A stretch of DNA of 64,000 nucleotides from Bacillota bacterium (GCA_023402845.1 JAEYFP010000028.1:1-64000), one strand, 5' to 3'; shown: positions 15,001-20,079, counted from the stretch's first letter. The notes: generated by a model not told the origin, from the sequence alone. Numbers and translations: made by a program.

Positions 15001-15825
15001 CGTCTTATTGGAAAGTGACGGAATGCTTCCGCCTACTAATTTACTTCCGTTATAGGATACCGCGGCGGATGTATTAATAAGCAAAGCAAAATAATAATCA
15101 TCCGGCAAATCGGCACCCTCAAAGCTTAATGTAAGATCCTCATAACCTTCGCCGGTAATCTGACTGCCATCCTCGGAAACAGCCAATCTCTTTTGAACTT
15201 CCTCCTCCGGCGCTGAAACCAGTGTGATTTGGGGATTACCATCCGATCTGACAGAGTACTGTACGCTCATGCCCTCGGAAATGCCCGATGCATAAACCTT
15301 GAATGGTTCCTGATTTAAGCCCGATATATAATAAATACCACCATTAGTTTTAGACATCTCGGCAGAAAGCACCGCATCATATTGCAGAGAGGCGTTACCG
15401 CTTCCCTCCAGAGCAAGGCCGTACCGGTCCGCGTCATTCATCTGATCTGTATTGATATACAGCGTCATATCAGACATGCCGTCTGCTTCAATTCTATCTT
15501 CATAGGCATTTAAGGATGCAGAAACAGCACCTGTATCTTCGATACCTTCAGGATTTTCTATAATAATTTCGGGAGCTTCTATCGTTCCCGCATCCGGTGT
15601 CTCCGGTGTCGGTTGAGACGGTGTCTGCGGTTCCGGTACCGTCGCTTCCTCGGCCGGCACCTCCGGCACAGGAGTGTTTCCGCCCTCCGGTATGCTGCTT
15701 TCCGACTGCGTCGAGCCGGACTCGACCGATACCGATGCATACGCGCTGTACGCCGTCTCCAACAGCATCGCAACCAATGCAAGCATCGCAACAAAAGTTT
15801 TTACCCATCTTTTTCTCATTATCAT
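1..15825 (-). CDS. Giant multi-domain SpaA/Cna_B repeat surface adhesin (3' end beyond window)
   Basis: One frame stays open from an ATG at 15825 to the window edge (5,275 codons, no stop). The start is preceded by GGAGAG at about 7 bases; a second in-frame ATG lies at 15819. Residues 1-30 form a signal peptide (basic start, hydrophobic core, AYAS). A Pro/Glu/Thr linker follows to about 75. Three degenerate repeats lie at about 119-469. Residues 646-946 resemble choice-of-anchor-A adhesive domains, and 951-1083 resemble a Spy0128/FctA pilin domain. About 38 SpaA/Cna_B domains follow, each with a KxD-like strand, a GAxFxLY strand and a YYFxExxAPxGY strand, the family's usual Lys/Glu/Asn isopeptide chemistry. 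Four longer Cna_B-type units lie at about 4443-4846. The end has GPVTGD at 5249-5254, then a membrane span. I infer a wall-anchored, fibre-like adhesin served by the neighbouring sortase. The ligand is unknown. Confidence 0.93.
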   Translation of the reverse strand, partial: MIMRKRWVKTFVAMLALVAMLLETAYSAYASVSVESGSTQSESSIPEGGNTPVPEVPAEEATVPEPQTPSQPTPETPDAGTIEAPEIIIENPEGIEDTGAVSASLNAYEDRIEADGMSDMTLYINTDQMNDADRYGLALEGSGNASLQYDAVLSAEMSKTNGGIYYISGLNQEPFKVYASGISEGMSVQYSVRSDGNPQITLVSAPEEEVQKRLAVSEDGSQITGEGYEDLTLSFEGADLPDDYYFALLINTSAAVSYNGSKLVGGSIPSLSNKTNSIRLSDLNKQAFSLYIMGENVDTVQAFYSIDSVDNGTARIAVSLGEEAEEIQTLNASTEGITGSGYEKIELSMEYIEKIVEKAKEDAKAEAEEADLTQAAADTEELPEAAAFSYSLYIETKAENAAVNGQKLKDGKAHFSDTMESVLVDGLEKENFRIYAVADEAEDTAESAVISYSVKSPKNGTAKIVFTYTTEADETANKRVYEYEDSKVKIKITLQNPEDLPDKAELSASEIEAGTAKYEEIAQQILEQKKAEKGAFLSLGQAIYDIHFILDGEEIEPKNEVKVEMVYKSPALEDASANPENEEASVYHVKEDDAGNVEAIEEVTQDISKSAEGGISEAVFTVSDFSSFSATLDADGKWTNGRLTYELSKTANGFTGTKYYHSDRALGIAGNFHIVAFDTATLKTHTNGNVLTKNLIANSNFGTNNLPDEISYVQNSYTGVQESSASKEAHTLALGSNFTVGLFDNNNYFSVNGTKVARPLNIIQDSDTSANPFIDIDAVKSSVSSISNGLSGVANTGVTASLTDQNNRSLTLNTPSGAGYYNMTASELNGYSGNKFDLKGFESGKSGSIIINVNCSGASVVNMPQSANIYVDGKMVSASEITEWSAGKVIWNFYNCSGTTINATSVFGAIVAVGATLNVDKGNGTFIADKVTVTGETHRTDFTGITTPTSANMTVFKSFDGIWPESGFQFKMEAVTSGAPMPATTTITATESNPTPGFGVISYQADTVASTKEYIYKVSEINSGIIGVTYDSTVYYVKVTVTTTVSGSNSENRTASSTIAYSKDGQNYTPFNIATDKFSFVNEVSQGKLAVNKVLTGSAGTSPFYFTVTDGTGTPVLNPLTNSFVFEVAANGTATVVSNLPYGTYTVAETDRTGAALSQDTPYHITYSSQTVQLSSANKEAAVTITNAVGSLTVKKVLDKGADTVFYFTVKDSAGKNVKTADGSAVWTVNANGETVISDLPFGNYTITEVKDSAGNAIDDKFGYLVTYSNSNQIAAVTEAVPAAKLTITNKEKPKGEVSIVKEDYTDCYFLEGATFRLFKSDGTPVYVTGGSGEYAYSATSSNAFLDMVTVEGGLLHVKDLPWGSYYFKETEPPAGYLYNSNIILYFTIDGNGVKDTTTNLAGTLIKSNNVDSYHVKYYVMNERKPFRLKITKTYTNPAGQAASLEGVEFTLYKYNETTKQYEYYDKGLTLPDGTLTFLNLPWGSYKYVETGIPAGYAKTATSEGTFVINAESEIYNCGDPCGMPIYEVKVDNKPISGGVELYKESDQGKALSGAEFELWKNGANGQSDATIVYATDNGSGNYIYSVGTTGATTTFVTNSSGKVFITNLPAGTYFFKEIKAPSGYVATTGAVGGFTIDVENETEKATVVNTTFEAGVKFTKVDAENHNITLGGTKFALYYKAIGEGSYKKLYDVTADGSGVVQANGLALGSYYFVEIEAKTGYELDQTKRYFTLEDKNAGQIISLNEAGLVENAREKGKVSLLKTNAAGTVLNGVTFELWSDSDEFSGAVHDGYRKVGSYKTASGVISIDDLPWGHYYFVETKTIDGYLLDTTKHYFEINASQLDIRFEGSAKFVNQPIKGYVELIKQDQEDSSITLNGVTFELYRVLNKGTASESASLVGTYTTVNGKLAKDAIGALEYGDYYFIETKTIDGYVADTATKYEFQVSEQDQVITLKALNARKLGEVTLEKWNAAKTKALDGAVFELYSTNPNNAWQVIQSAFGKDYFKYGEYTTAGGTISVKDLPWGDYYFVEKTAPTGYVLSDAKYSFTIDQTHLVVSLTGDAAAVNEEQLGALKLVKTGKDGAALAGAEFAFYKDGERYPNAQTTYTTDDKGEIIVTQLPFGTYYFVEIKAPEGYETKTGDAARTESIVINEMNTGAEITAAKTISFSNDRIFGSLELKKVDAAGKALTGATFKLYSVLDNKETEVKTNGSEGLYVYDENGSKQTLLTTSAGKLSVTGLPYGTYRIYEETAPDGFNKKESPYEFHIGTQNVVITYDFENTKIQAGVRFLKVDANHELLSGAVFRLYKAGTNEDLGTVTADQDGVVEKLGLGAGSYYFVEETAPTGYQTNIKHYEFTISAADNGKIVGLNNEDAVVKNTDAVVNQPKKGEARLIKVIKGTNAGLTGAKFDLYAQGNSTPILTDLVSDSDGYVTVSDLAWGSYYFKETEAPAGYAFNSDTKYAFTVTAENVSALIVVDKKAENELILGKAKLVKYDNDTKEELAGAIFDLYNADTQQIMKGYENGIYSDVNGVIETNKDLPAGSYYFKERTAPEGYVLDTAKYPFVINQSNWNEVVTAGDGKAYNMPVRGKAELFKYVLGEDGITKTGLAGAEFTLYVKDKALGFIPYTAKVNVYTTDANGIITVADLPWGEYYFKETKAPAGYELDETQIPFTISATQLDYTGIARLSLSNEDYKGSIKLVKTDEGNGRELAGAVFKLYQVSMGTTVEMKNPVSADGTYTTDSKGQIIVTGLDWADYYFVEQSAPEGYALPVNPRTDTVSITKDNVEASVKTPLMIEVKNEMVYGNVELTKVDDKTPATALSGAQFALYTAAGERVYVTGENGNYKYSAAVTDVTMETPANGRIVVRQLPYGEYYFTETKAPAGYLINTGNLSFKIEQNQTSDAEAAVKVSCQNSQISAGVSFKKADTTVSKPLVGAVFTLYKTGAGENGLDLQMSSYTSDANGVVSVTGLGVGSYYFVETSTPNDAYRLTDTHYTFVITESDNGKTVGLTNSGLTDNTIINYPKYGKVKLTKYHTVNGAVSGILEGATFNLYKGRIDNPATDPMTAGEFVGTYATSASGEINVENLEWGDYYFVETGAPAGYIIEKNSGGFNRPYNFTIDSVNVTTVQLVEVKNERETGSVEIEKISSTDNSPLNGVVFELYKDYEADSRQLIATLTTANGGTASKDGLIWGDYTLVEKSTLNGYILNTTPYSFTIDGSSLHKSFTGNHAIKNEKLTGYVELEKKNETTKAAMSDISFELYRGEVPNGVYVKTVMTGQDGRVAKETVGALDAGKYYFKELTPVGYEPYTGNLAFEIKTNNQLISFMGSNAIINTPQDGSVRLKKTDENGAALDGAEFTLYASTPKNFSQSIKSLFGAGYEYGKYYTNENGELSVSGLPWDSYYFIETKAPQGYQMINPDTKYEFTIGAGNAAQTIDLGTVKNKQQLGSIKLTKTDKESGGLLSDAEFKLYLVSDQGDQDVSALYGAVNGTFTTASDGTITVSDVEWGSYYFLETKAPNGYEAISPTNIVKSAVVTINANNADAATNLMQQQSVAVANQKGYGYVSLLKTFDGTQPANLSGIGFSLVNKDTNVEVGRYETDIAGKIGADEIGRLPYGNYYFIETSVPVGASYAVSDYQLEFSITESCEEADAVQYTFVNSEIKASAKFSKTDAATTEIIPGISFDVYNAAGNSKIGTATSNAQGIVAIEHLPMGSYYFLENEASARAAGYVPDVTKYYFEITEADRQTENADGTKTEKFVDIYTMDAAGNRTVVENTVTNSKENGSIELVKFGKSSGGAPVRLSLEDAEFELYKVDATDDILVKGAEELKALYSGGKLIVTGLPWGTYYFLEKKAPAGYQLPAGNAAKTNTVIIDSATVAGSVTTPLTCQITDDTNKLYISKREIGGAKELAGAAMELYLADESGNRTGAAIAGWTSGTTAKLFEIGNGLADGQGLVAGQSYVLHEDMAPLGYALTTDIVFTVNADGSITTTGRTTGSGNGMTLILEDHVIDVSISKKELGTSTELPGASLVIKHGADVVEEWQTSGQPHKIAAALQVGETYTLEETKAPDGYYTAKPITFMIKSDGKLQITLDESATAELSGAADELTMYDRPIRVEISKKRLTGGTEDYVEGAGLTLYGQDAAGAYTEQVYSWTSPADGAVLLPFGKLVVGSNYKIVETDVPAGYVKAADIIFTVKDYNQFARTDADGTVTQSETIYDGMTKVVISKQSISGTGELPGAVLQVVDGSDTEVASWISGDKPVLLSTLASEAALSAEEKIAYADYTVIYGVTLEAGKTYTLVEKSAPDGYAIAQSMEFTVDEKGMTAPSPVVMKDKPLEILLSKKDLATDTNLEGAKLQLLDKDKTVLHEWTSSDKPVLFTQRTVDASEASKYAEVVKLILIETKDEAGPYTYTLHEVSAPTGYTVAADLKFTVKGSDVQKENGDIREVSLKNARDGEVSLRGTKTWVIPKDANGNTLPGYTYPDVTIELYRDSSVKGVMDAKPYDSIVLKNGSENYEFGPLEQYKYKTAGGVDYEYTYTVKEALSEDAKAQFTSEENTDADGNVTGFTNRLRQEKTELSGEKIWLLFRDAQGNIDRTKDYADVTIYLLRNGDRIDADGDGKDDSVTIKNGAVKTGGKEAFAFKNLDKYNLETGKEYVYTVEEVGDNTYESNITVNEHISKVTNVPFHDPFRISGKKLWIDPIGTTRPDVTIELYRDGKLFKTTKLKADNTFDFGGLYEYNLGWGNKYGVDPDDDIKTADGHKYQYSLKETGATGYSFEVDFNGEIRTLTSGERISDASITNTITQEYIQIGGRKYWDDGGDASRRPTVTINLYATDSAGRSHALVDTYYLSNTSTTYTFGTEGRVKLPKYDVNGQVITYTVEEAALSGYSSSRSGTNFTNTPSKVRISKLDATTSTELPGAVLALYRVSTGEEVERWTSAASTHYVEGLVLGESYRLVEISAPAGYTVASPVTFTVRTDGVEQTVTMRDDRIVGSVTLTKRDTSTRAALSGAVFNLYTSAGTLVRATGSTGTYVYSASAAGTTSLTVSSAGTLSVTGLPYGTYYFREITAPSGYTLSSTTEAFTIAESGASAAVTFLNTRSAGAVRLTKANAGATSALAGAVFELYSRTPQTAGQAAASTIYGNAYYRYGTYTTNSAGEIYVGSLPWDDYYFIEAEAPAGYGINRDTNGDPLVYTFTVDSTSAAAVSVSLGTITNSPGGDRSEGGVLSGVLGVRAAPTSGVLGERVGPVTGDAANIVLWIILLVASTAVIIAI

Positions 15826-15956
15826 AGTCACTCTCTCCATCCCTTCATGAAATCCAATAAATCTGTCAAACCATCGTCTATGTACAAAATGCTGCTATTT
15901 TCCATACCCTAAAAAGGCATACAATACCTTTCAAATATAAAGACTTCATCCGACAA

Positions 15957-16002
15957 CAAAAAGGACCAAATTTTTTTAAATAATAAAAATTCGGCCTTTT
16001 CA
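15957..16002 (-). terminator. Rho-independent terminator of the sortase gene
   Basis: On the minus strand AAAAGGCC pairs with GGTCCTTTT (one bulged T), extended inward by an A/T-rich stem and followed by a T run. It lies 15 bases after the sortase stop codon and before the adhesin. The sortase transcript probably ends here, so the adhesin needs its own promoter. I found no convincing -35/-10 pair in 15826-15957. Confidence 0.65.
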
Positions 16003-16017
16003 CTTAATTCAAACGGA

Positions 16018-16860
16018 TTAATAAACATATCGGTCAAGAAAGATTCCATGTACAAAAAAACGCTGTTTGGAGGATCCCGCCCCGGAGCACGTAACAAGTG
16101 TCACGGAATTGTCCTCTTCGGTTGCCTCTGTCCGACAGTCGTAAACTGATTTATCGGTGACTGTTCTGATATACTGTCGATATTCCTTCAGCGTGTCGCA
16201 CGTCCAATAGCTTTTGCTGTCAGGACTGTCCACATAGTAAGAAAATATTTGATATCGGTAGATTCCTTCTTTTTTATAGATGTAAATATAAGGGTCCTTT
16301 TCATACAACCCTTCCTCGCGAATAAAACGCTTCAAAGAGCCGAACATCGTTCCGTTCTTCATGTTATGCCCGTAAATAAATGTATTCCACGAAGTCAGAT
16401 CCGCATTGACCTCCCAATCCATAAAAATGCTTCCCGCGCTGTTCTTTTTATCTTCAAAGGTCTGATGGAGGTAATAGTCGTTATCTTCCCCTTGCACAAC
16501 CGGATAGCTGATCCCGACAGCTCCCACGTAAAGCCATGCAACTACATCCCGGTTGATTTCCTCAAGGCCCGCAAAGTCCACTTCCAAATCAGGAAAATCT
16601 TCCCGATTCAGATTCCTTTGAAGCTCTTTTTCAGTCTCCTCTTCTGCTGTCATACGCCCCGTTTCCGGTTGTTGCACATTATTCTGTGCGTCTTCTGTTG
16701 ATGTCTCCTCTTCAGATGCAGGCTGTTGGGCATACTTTTCCAGGTTTTCGTATTCATTTTCTGCCATCTTATATTCACGGGCTGTTTTAAGCAGCATTCC
16801 TCCTGCTGCTAAAATAGTGCACGATGCGATAATTAAAATAATTACTTGAGTTCTTGACAT
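16018..16860 (-). CDS. srtB: Class B sortase
   Basis: A 280-residue membrane-anchored transpeptidase that cleaves a sorting signal and joins the protein to the cell wall or to another pilin. Residues 5-25 form an N-terminal membrane anchor, followed by a Glu/Gln-rich linker to about 85. The catalytic domain shows His165 (YGHNM), Cys258 (TLVTCSG) and Arg267 (QRFFVHG), all three active-site residues. The insertion before Cys258 and the overall length fit class B. I chose the ATG at 16860 because GGGAGAG lies 7 bases upstream. An in-frame GTG at 16875 has no ribosome-binding site and would add five residues. It is the only sortase in the window and lies immediately upstream of the giant adhesin on the same strand, so the adhesin is its likely substrate (inference). 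Confidence 0.95.
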   Translation of the reverse strand: MSRTQVIILIIASCTILAAGGMLLKTAREYKMAENEYENLEKYAQQPASEEETSTEDAQNNVQQPETGRMTAEEETEKELQRNLNREDFPDLEVDFAGLEEINRDVVAWLYVGAVGISYPVVQGEDNDYYLHQTFEDKKNSAGSIFMDWEVNADLTSWNTFIYGHNMKNGTMFGSLKRFIREEGLYEKDPYIYIYKKEGIYRYQIFSYYVDSPDSKSYWTCDTLKEYRQYIRTVTDKSVYDCRTEATEEDNSVTLVTCSGAGSSKQRFFVHGIFLDRYVY

Positions 16861-16901
16861 TGATTTCTCTCCCACAAGACTTGTTAATACAAATTTTTAT
16901 C

Positions 16902-16930
16902 ATCATAACATTTTTCTATTTAGCCGTCAA
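16902..16930 (-). promoter_or_regulatory. Sigma-A type promoter of the sortase gene
   Basis: On the minus strand TTGACG (16930-16925) and TATGAT (16907-16902) are separated by exactly 17 bases, about 42 bases before the chosen start codon. Confidence 0.7.
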
Positions 16931-17003
16931 AGTACGACTATCTTTTTCGGGAATTTTAGTTTATGATAAGGACGAATAAACAACAAGGAGGTATTTGTAT
17001 TTT

Positions 17004-17540
17004 ATGAAAAAAGAAATAAACATATTTGATTACGCAAAAGAAATTATGAATGCAATCAGCAGCGGCGTTTTGCTCACAACAAAAGCAGAGGGCAGAGTAA
17101 ACTCCATGACAATTTCCTGGGGAACGCTTGGCATCGAATGGGCAAAACCGATATTCACCACTTTTATAAGGGAAAGCCGCTTTACAAAGGAGCTGCTGGA
17201 TAAAAACCCTGAATTTACGGTTAACATCCCGCTTGGCGATATTGACAAACATATCTTAGGCATCTGCGGAACAAAATCAGGGCGCGATGTTGATAAGATT
17301 AAAGAGCTTGGACTGACGCCGGAGGATGCCGATCTAATTTCCGTACCCGCCATCAGGGAACTGCCTCTGACGCTCGAATGCAGGGTTATTTATAAGCAAA
17401 GACAGGATGAGAATGCAATTACAGAAGAAAATAAACAAAAATTCTACCCACAGAATGTAGACGCTTCTTTCCATGGTGCAAATCGAGATTACCACACCGC
17501 TTACTATGGTGAAATTGTGCGCGCGTATATTTTGGAATAA
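17004..17540 (+). CDS. Flavin reductase-like (FMN-binding) protein
   Basis: 178 residues matching the flavin reductase-like/FMN-binding split-barrel family: an N-terminal strand with SSGVLLTTKAEGRVNSMTIS, then SWGTLGIEW and a TxFIRESRFTKELL segment that typically contacts FMN. Such proteins reduce flavin with NAD(P)H or act as small flavoprotein reductases; the partner is unknown. AAGGAGG at 16985-16991 precedes the ATG at 17004 by 12 bases; a TTG at 16995 is only 3 bases from it and less likely. The gene stands alone, transcribed away from the sortase and towards tpiA. Confidence 0.85.
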   Translation: MKKEINIFDYAKEIMNAISSGVLLTTKAEGRVNSMTISWGTLGIEWAKPIFTTFIRESRFTKELLDKNPEFTVNIPLGDIDKHILGICGTKSGRDVDKIKELGLTPEDADLISVPAIRELPLTLECRVIYKQRQDENAITEENKQKFYPQNVDASFHGANRDYHTAYYGEIVRAYILE

Positions 17541-17550
17541 TAATCACAAA

Positions 17551-17589
17551 CAGAATATCCCGCAGACATATTGCCTGCGGGATATTCTG
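17551..17589. terminator. Bidirectional hairpin between flavin reductase and tpiA
   Basis: A perfect 15-base inverted repeat (CAGAATATCCCGCAG and its complement) with a 9-base loop lies between two convergent genes. The flanking T tracts are short on both strands, so it probably serves both. Confidence 0.8.
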
Positions 17590-17607
17590 TTTAACTATTC
17601 CTGATAA

Positions 17608-18357
17608 TTACTTGTAATTTACGATACTGCCGAAGTCAGTCTTCAGGGAGGCACCACCTACAAGACCTCCGTCAATGTTCGGCTGGCCGAAAAGATCCGC
17701 TGCCGTCGCAGCATTTACAGAGCCGCCGTACTGAATACGAACCGCTTCTGCCGTTGGTGCATCATACACTTCTGCAATACACTCACGGATCGCCTTGCAT
17801 ACTTCCTCTGCCTGAGCCGTTGTAGCAGTCTTGCCTGTTCCGATTGCCCAGATCGGCTCATATGCAATCACCATGGAAGCTACTTGATCTGCACTGATGC
17901 CAACAAGATCGGACTTAACCTGCATACGAATCCAGTCAAGGGTAATACCCATTTCTCTCTGCTCAAGCGTTTCTCCGCAGCAAAGAATCGGCGTAAGTCC
18001 TGCCTCAAAAGCCTTCTTCACCTTCTTGTTTAACAGAACATCGTCCTCCTTAAAATATTCGCGTCTCTCCGAATGTCCGATGATCACATATTTTACGCCT
18101 GCATCTTTCAGCATTGCCGCTGATATTTCACCTGTGTAAGCGCCTTTTTCTTCAAAATACATGTTCTCTGCGCCAACCGCCACGTTCGTTCCCTTTACTG
18201 CTTCCACTACAGGAACGATGTCGATTGCAGGAACACAATATACAACATCTACATCCTCTGATTTTACTAAATCTTTTAAATCCGCACATAATTTTACAGC
18301 CTCACTCGGAGTCATGTTCATCTTCCAGTTTCCGGCCACGATTATTCTTCTTGCCAT
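17608..18357 (-). CDS. tpiA: Triosephosphate isomerase
   Basis: Interconverts dihydroxyacetone phosphate and glyceraldehyde 3-phosphate in glycolysis; cytosolic dimer. 249 residues, the normal family length. Asn10 and Lys12 (NWKMN), His95 (IGHSERR) and Glu167 (AYEPIWAIGTGKT) supply the active site, and the phosphate-binding loop is intact. AGGAGAG lies 7 bases before the ATG. It is the last gene of the same-strand series gapA, pgk, tpiA. It is separated from pgk by 230 bases that hold a tandem repeat. Confidence 0.98.
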   Translation of the reverse strand: MARRIIVAGNWKMNMTPSEAVKLCADLKDLVKSEDVDVVYCVPAIDIVPVVEAVKGTNVAVGAENMYFEEKGAYTGEISAAMLKDAGVKYVIIGHSERREYFKEDDVLLNKKVKKAFEAGLTPILCCGETLEQREMGITLDWIRMQVKSDLVGISADQVASMVIAYEPIWAIGTGKTATTAQAEEVCKAIRECIAEVYDAPTAEAVRIQYGGSVNAATAADLFGQPNIDGGLVGGASLKTDFGSIVNYK

Positions 18358-18409
18358 TTTTTTGCTCTCCTGTTCATTTTTATTTGTTTTCTAATAATAT
18401 CCATGTGCA

Positions 18410-18587
18410 CACTTGCATCCTTGCTCTAGGCTCGACAGTACCTCACCAAGAGCGGATTAGTAAGTTCGAACTAAGCTCGATAGTACCTCGCCATTACTCA
18501 CTTACATCCTTGCTCTAGGCTCGATAATACCTCGCCAAAAGCGGATTAGTAAGTTCGAACTAAGCTCGATAGTACCTCGCTAAGTTC
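18410..18587. repeat. Two 89-base tandem units between pgk and tpiA, each with two 18-base boxes
   Basis: Units start at 18410 and 18499 and are nearly identical. Within them the 18-base box GCTCGAYARTACCTCRCY recurs four times (18430, 18475, 18519, 18564) at intervals of 45, 44 and 45 bases. Between boxes 1 and 2, and between 3 and 4, lies the palindrome AGTTCGAACT. The array starts right at the pgk stop codon and fills most of the gap. Confidence 0.9.
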
Positions 18588-19811
18588 TCACTTATCGTCT
18601 GCAGCAACAACGCCGGGGAGTGCTTTGCCTTCGAGGAATTCGAGTGATGCGCCACCGCCTGTTGAAATGTGGGACATCTTATCAGCAAAGCCCAGTTGAT
18701 TGACTGCAGCCGCACTGTCACCACCGCCGATGATCGTCGTTGCATCGGTTTCAGCCAATGATTGCGCAACCGCTATGGTACCCTTTGCAAGAACGGGATT
18801 TTCGAATACACCCATCGGTCCGTTCCAAACAACTGTTTTTGCGGATTTCACGGCATTTGCATAAAGCTCTGCAGTCTTCGGTCCGATATCAAGACCTTCT
18901 TTATCCGCAGGAATCTTGTCAGCATCTACAACCGATACTTCAATCGGTGCGTCAATCGGGTTTGGAAAACCACTTGCGATCGTCGTATCGCTCGGAAGTA
19001 GCAGCTTCTTGCCAAGCTTCTCCGCTTTTGCCATCATTTCTTTGCAATATTCAAGCTTCTCTTCATCCACAAGTGACTTACCGATTTCATAGCCCTGCGC
19101 CTTTAAGAAGGTAAATGCCATGCCGCCCCCGATAATCAGTGTATCACACTTCTCTATCAGATTGCTGATTACATTCAGCTTATCAGCGACCTTCGCGCCG
19201 CCAAGAATTGCCACAAAAGGTCTAACCGGATTCTCAACTGCATTTCCCAGAAAATCAATTTCCTTCTGCATTAAATATCCCACTGCACATTCGCCGCCTT
19301 TTGCGCGGATGCATTCGGTTACGCCTGCAACAGACGCATGCGCTCTATGAGAGGAGCCAAACGCATCACATACATAAACGTCAGCCAGCTCGGCCAGCTC
19401 TTTGCTGAAGGATTCACCGTTCTTTGTCTCTTCCGCACCGCGAAAACGTGTATTTTGAAGCAATACAACGTCTCCCTCTTTCATATCTGCAACAGCCTTT
19501 GTAGCCGCTTCGCCTGTTACATTGTAATCAGCTACAAAGTTTACAGGCTTGCCAAGCTTTTCGGAAAGTCTTGCCGCAACCGGAGCCAGAGATTCTCCTT
19601 CGTTCGGGCCGTTCTTTACTTTTCCAAGGTGAGAGCAAAGAATTACCTTACCGCCATCCTTGAGCAGCTTTTGAATTGTAGGGAGAGCAGCAACGATACG
19701 TGTATCATCCGTAATCTCACCACTCTTAAGCGGCACATTGAAATCGCATCTTACCAGAACTTTTTTTCCGTTCACATTGATATCATCAACAGATTTCTTA
19801 TTTAACCCCAT
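18588..19811 (-). CDS. pgk: Phosphoglycerate kinase
   Basis: Transfers the acyl phosphate of 1,3-bisphosphoglycerate to ADP in glycolysis. 407 residues, the normal size, with the two-domain layout: N-terminal substrate domain (CDFNVPL, HLGKVKNG, GGAKVADK) and C-terminal nucleotide domain (VWNGPMGVFE, TIIGGGDSAAA, STGGGASLEFLEG). GGAGG lies 6 bases before the ATG. It follows gapA after 268 bases with a terminator-like hairpin and precedes tpiA after a tandem repeat. Its level may therefore be set separately from that of gapA. Confidence 0.98.
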   Translation of the reverse strand: MGLNKKSVDDINVNGKKVLVRCDFNVPLKSGEITDDTRIVAALPTIQKLLKDGGKVILCSHLGKVKNGPNEGESLAPVAARLSEKLGKPVNFVADYNVTGEAATKAVADMKEGDVVLLQNTRFRGAEETKNGESFSKELAELADVYVCDAFGSSHRAHASVAGVTECIRAKGGECAVGYLMQKEIDFLGNAVENPVRPFVAILGGAKVADKLNVISNLIEKCDTLIIGGGMAFTFLKAQGYEIGKSLVDEEKLEYCKEMMAKAEKLGKKLLLPSDTTIASGFPNPIDAPIEVSVVDADKIPADKEGLDIGPKTAELYANAVKSAKTVVWNGPMGVFENPVLAKGTIAVAQSLAETDATTIIGGGDSAAAVNQLGFADKMSHISTGGGASLEFLEGKALPGVVAADDK

Positions 19812-19866
19812 GTCATTTCCTCCATTCTATAAATCTTCTCTTCTATTTTTCACTTATGCATACATC

Positions 19867-20003
19867 CATCAAGGACCTTCTTATTTTGCAAACAGATCTT
19901 ATCTGCTTTGCGCACCGAGCACCGGCAGCACCAAATTACTCAACGCTTCACCGCTGCCATTTTCCTCTTGTGCGAGTGTGCATCAAGGACCTTCTTATTT
20001 TGC
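19867..20003. repeat. Direct 23-base repeats in the gapA-pgk gap
   Basis: The 23 bases at 19867-19889 (CATCAAGGACCTTC...) recur exactly at 19981-20003, 114 bases apart. The second copy is followed immediately by an inverted copy of its last 17 bases (20007-20023). Confidence 0.9.
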
Positions 20004-20023
20004 TTTGCAAAATAAGAAGGTCC
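19987..20023. promoter_or_regulatory. 17-bp perfect hairpin overlapping the gapA terminator
   Basis: GGACCTTCTTATTTTGC and its exact complement are separated by only TTT. In the gapA-pgk transcript this structure uses the 3' arm and U tract of the hairpin at 20017-20042, so the two cannot form at once: a terminator/antiterminator-like layout. Function is inferred. Confidence 0.6.
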
Positions 20024-20042
20024 GGTCCAATGACCGGACCTT
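20017..20042 (-). terminator. Terminator hairpin after gapA
   Basis: On the minus strand AAGGTCCGGTC pairs perfectly with GACCGGACCTT around a 4-base loop and is followed by TTCTTATTTTG. It starts 38 bases after the gapA stop codon. Confidence 0.75.
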
Positions 20043-20079
20043 GCTAAACAAGGTTATAATTAAGCTCGTTTCTAAAGTC

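Noticed and set aside
11..15912. Dozens of short open frames on the plus strand and in other frames, up to 181 codons, within the adhesin.
   Set aside because: They lie opposite or within the long adhesin frame, lack ribosome-binding sites and look like no known protein. The long minus-strand frame explains the region.
15826..15957. Riboswitch or strong promoter before the adhesin.
   Set aside because: Only 132 bases are available and no riboswitch pattern or acceptable -35/-10 pair was found. TTGACA occurs near 15872 but without a matching -10.
18430..18581. Regular boxes at 44-45 base spacing look like a small CRISPR array.
   Set aside because: Alternate spacers are the same sequence, the boxes are only 18 bases, and no cas gene is in the window. 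It is a duplicated intergenic repeat.
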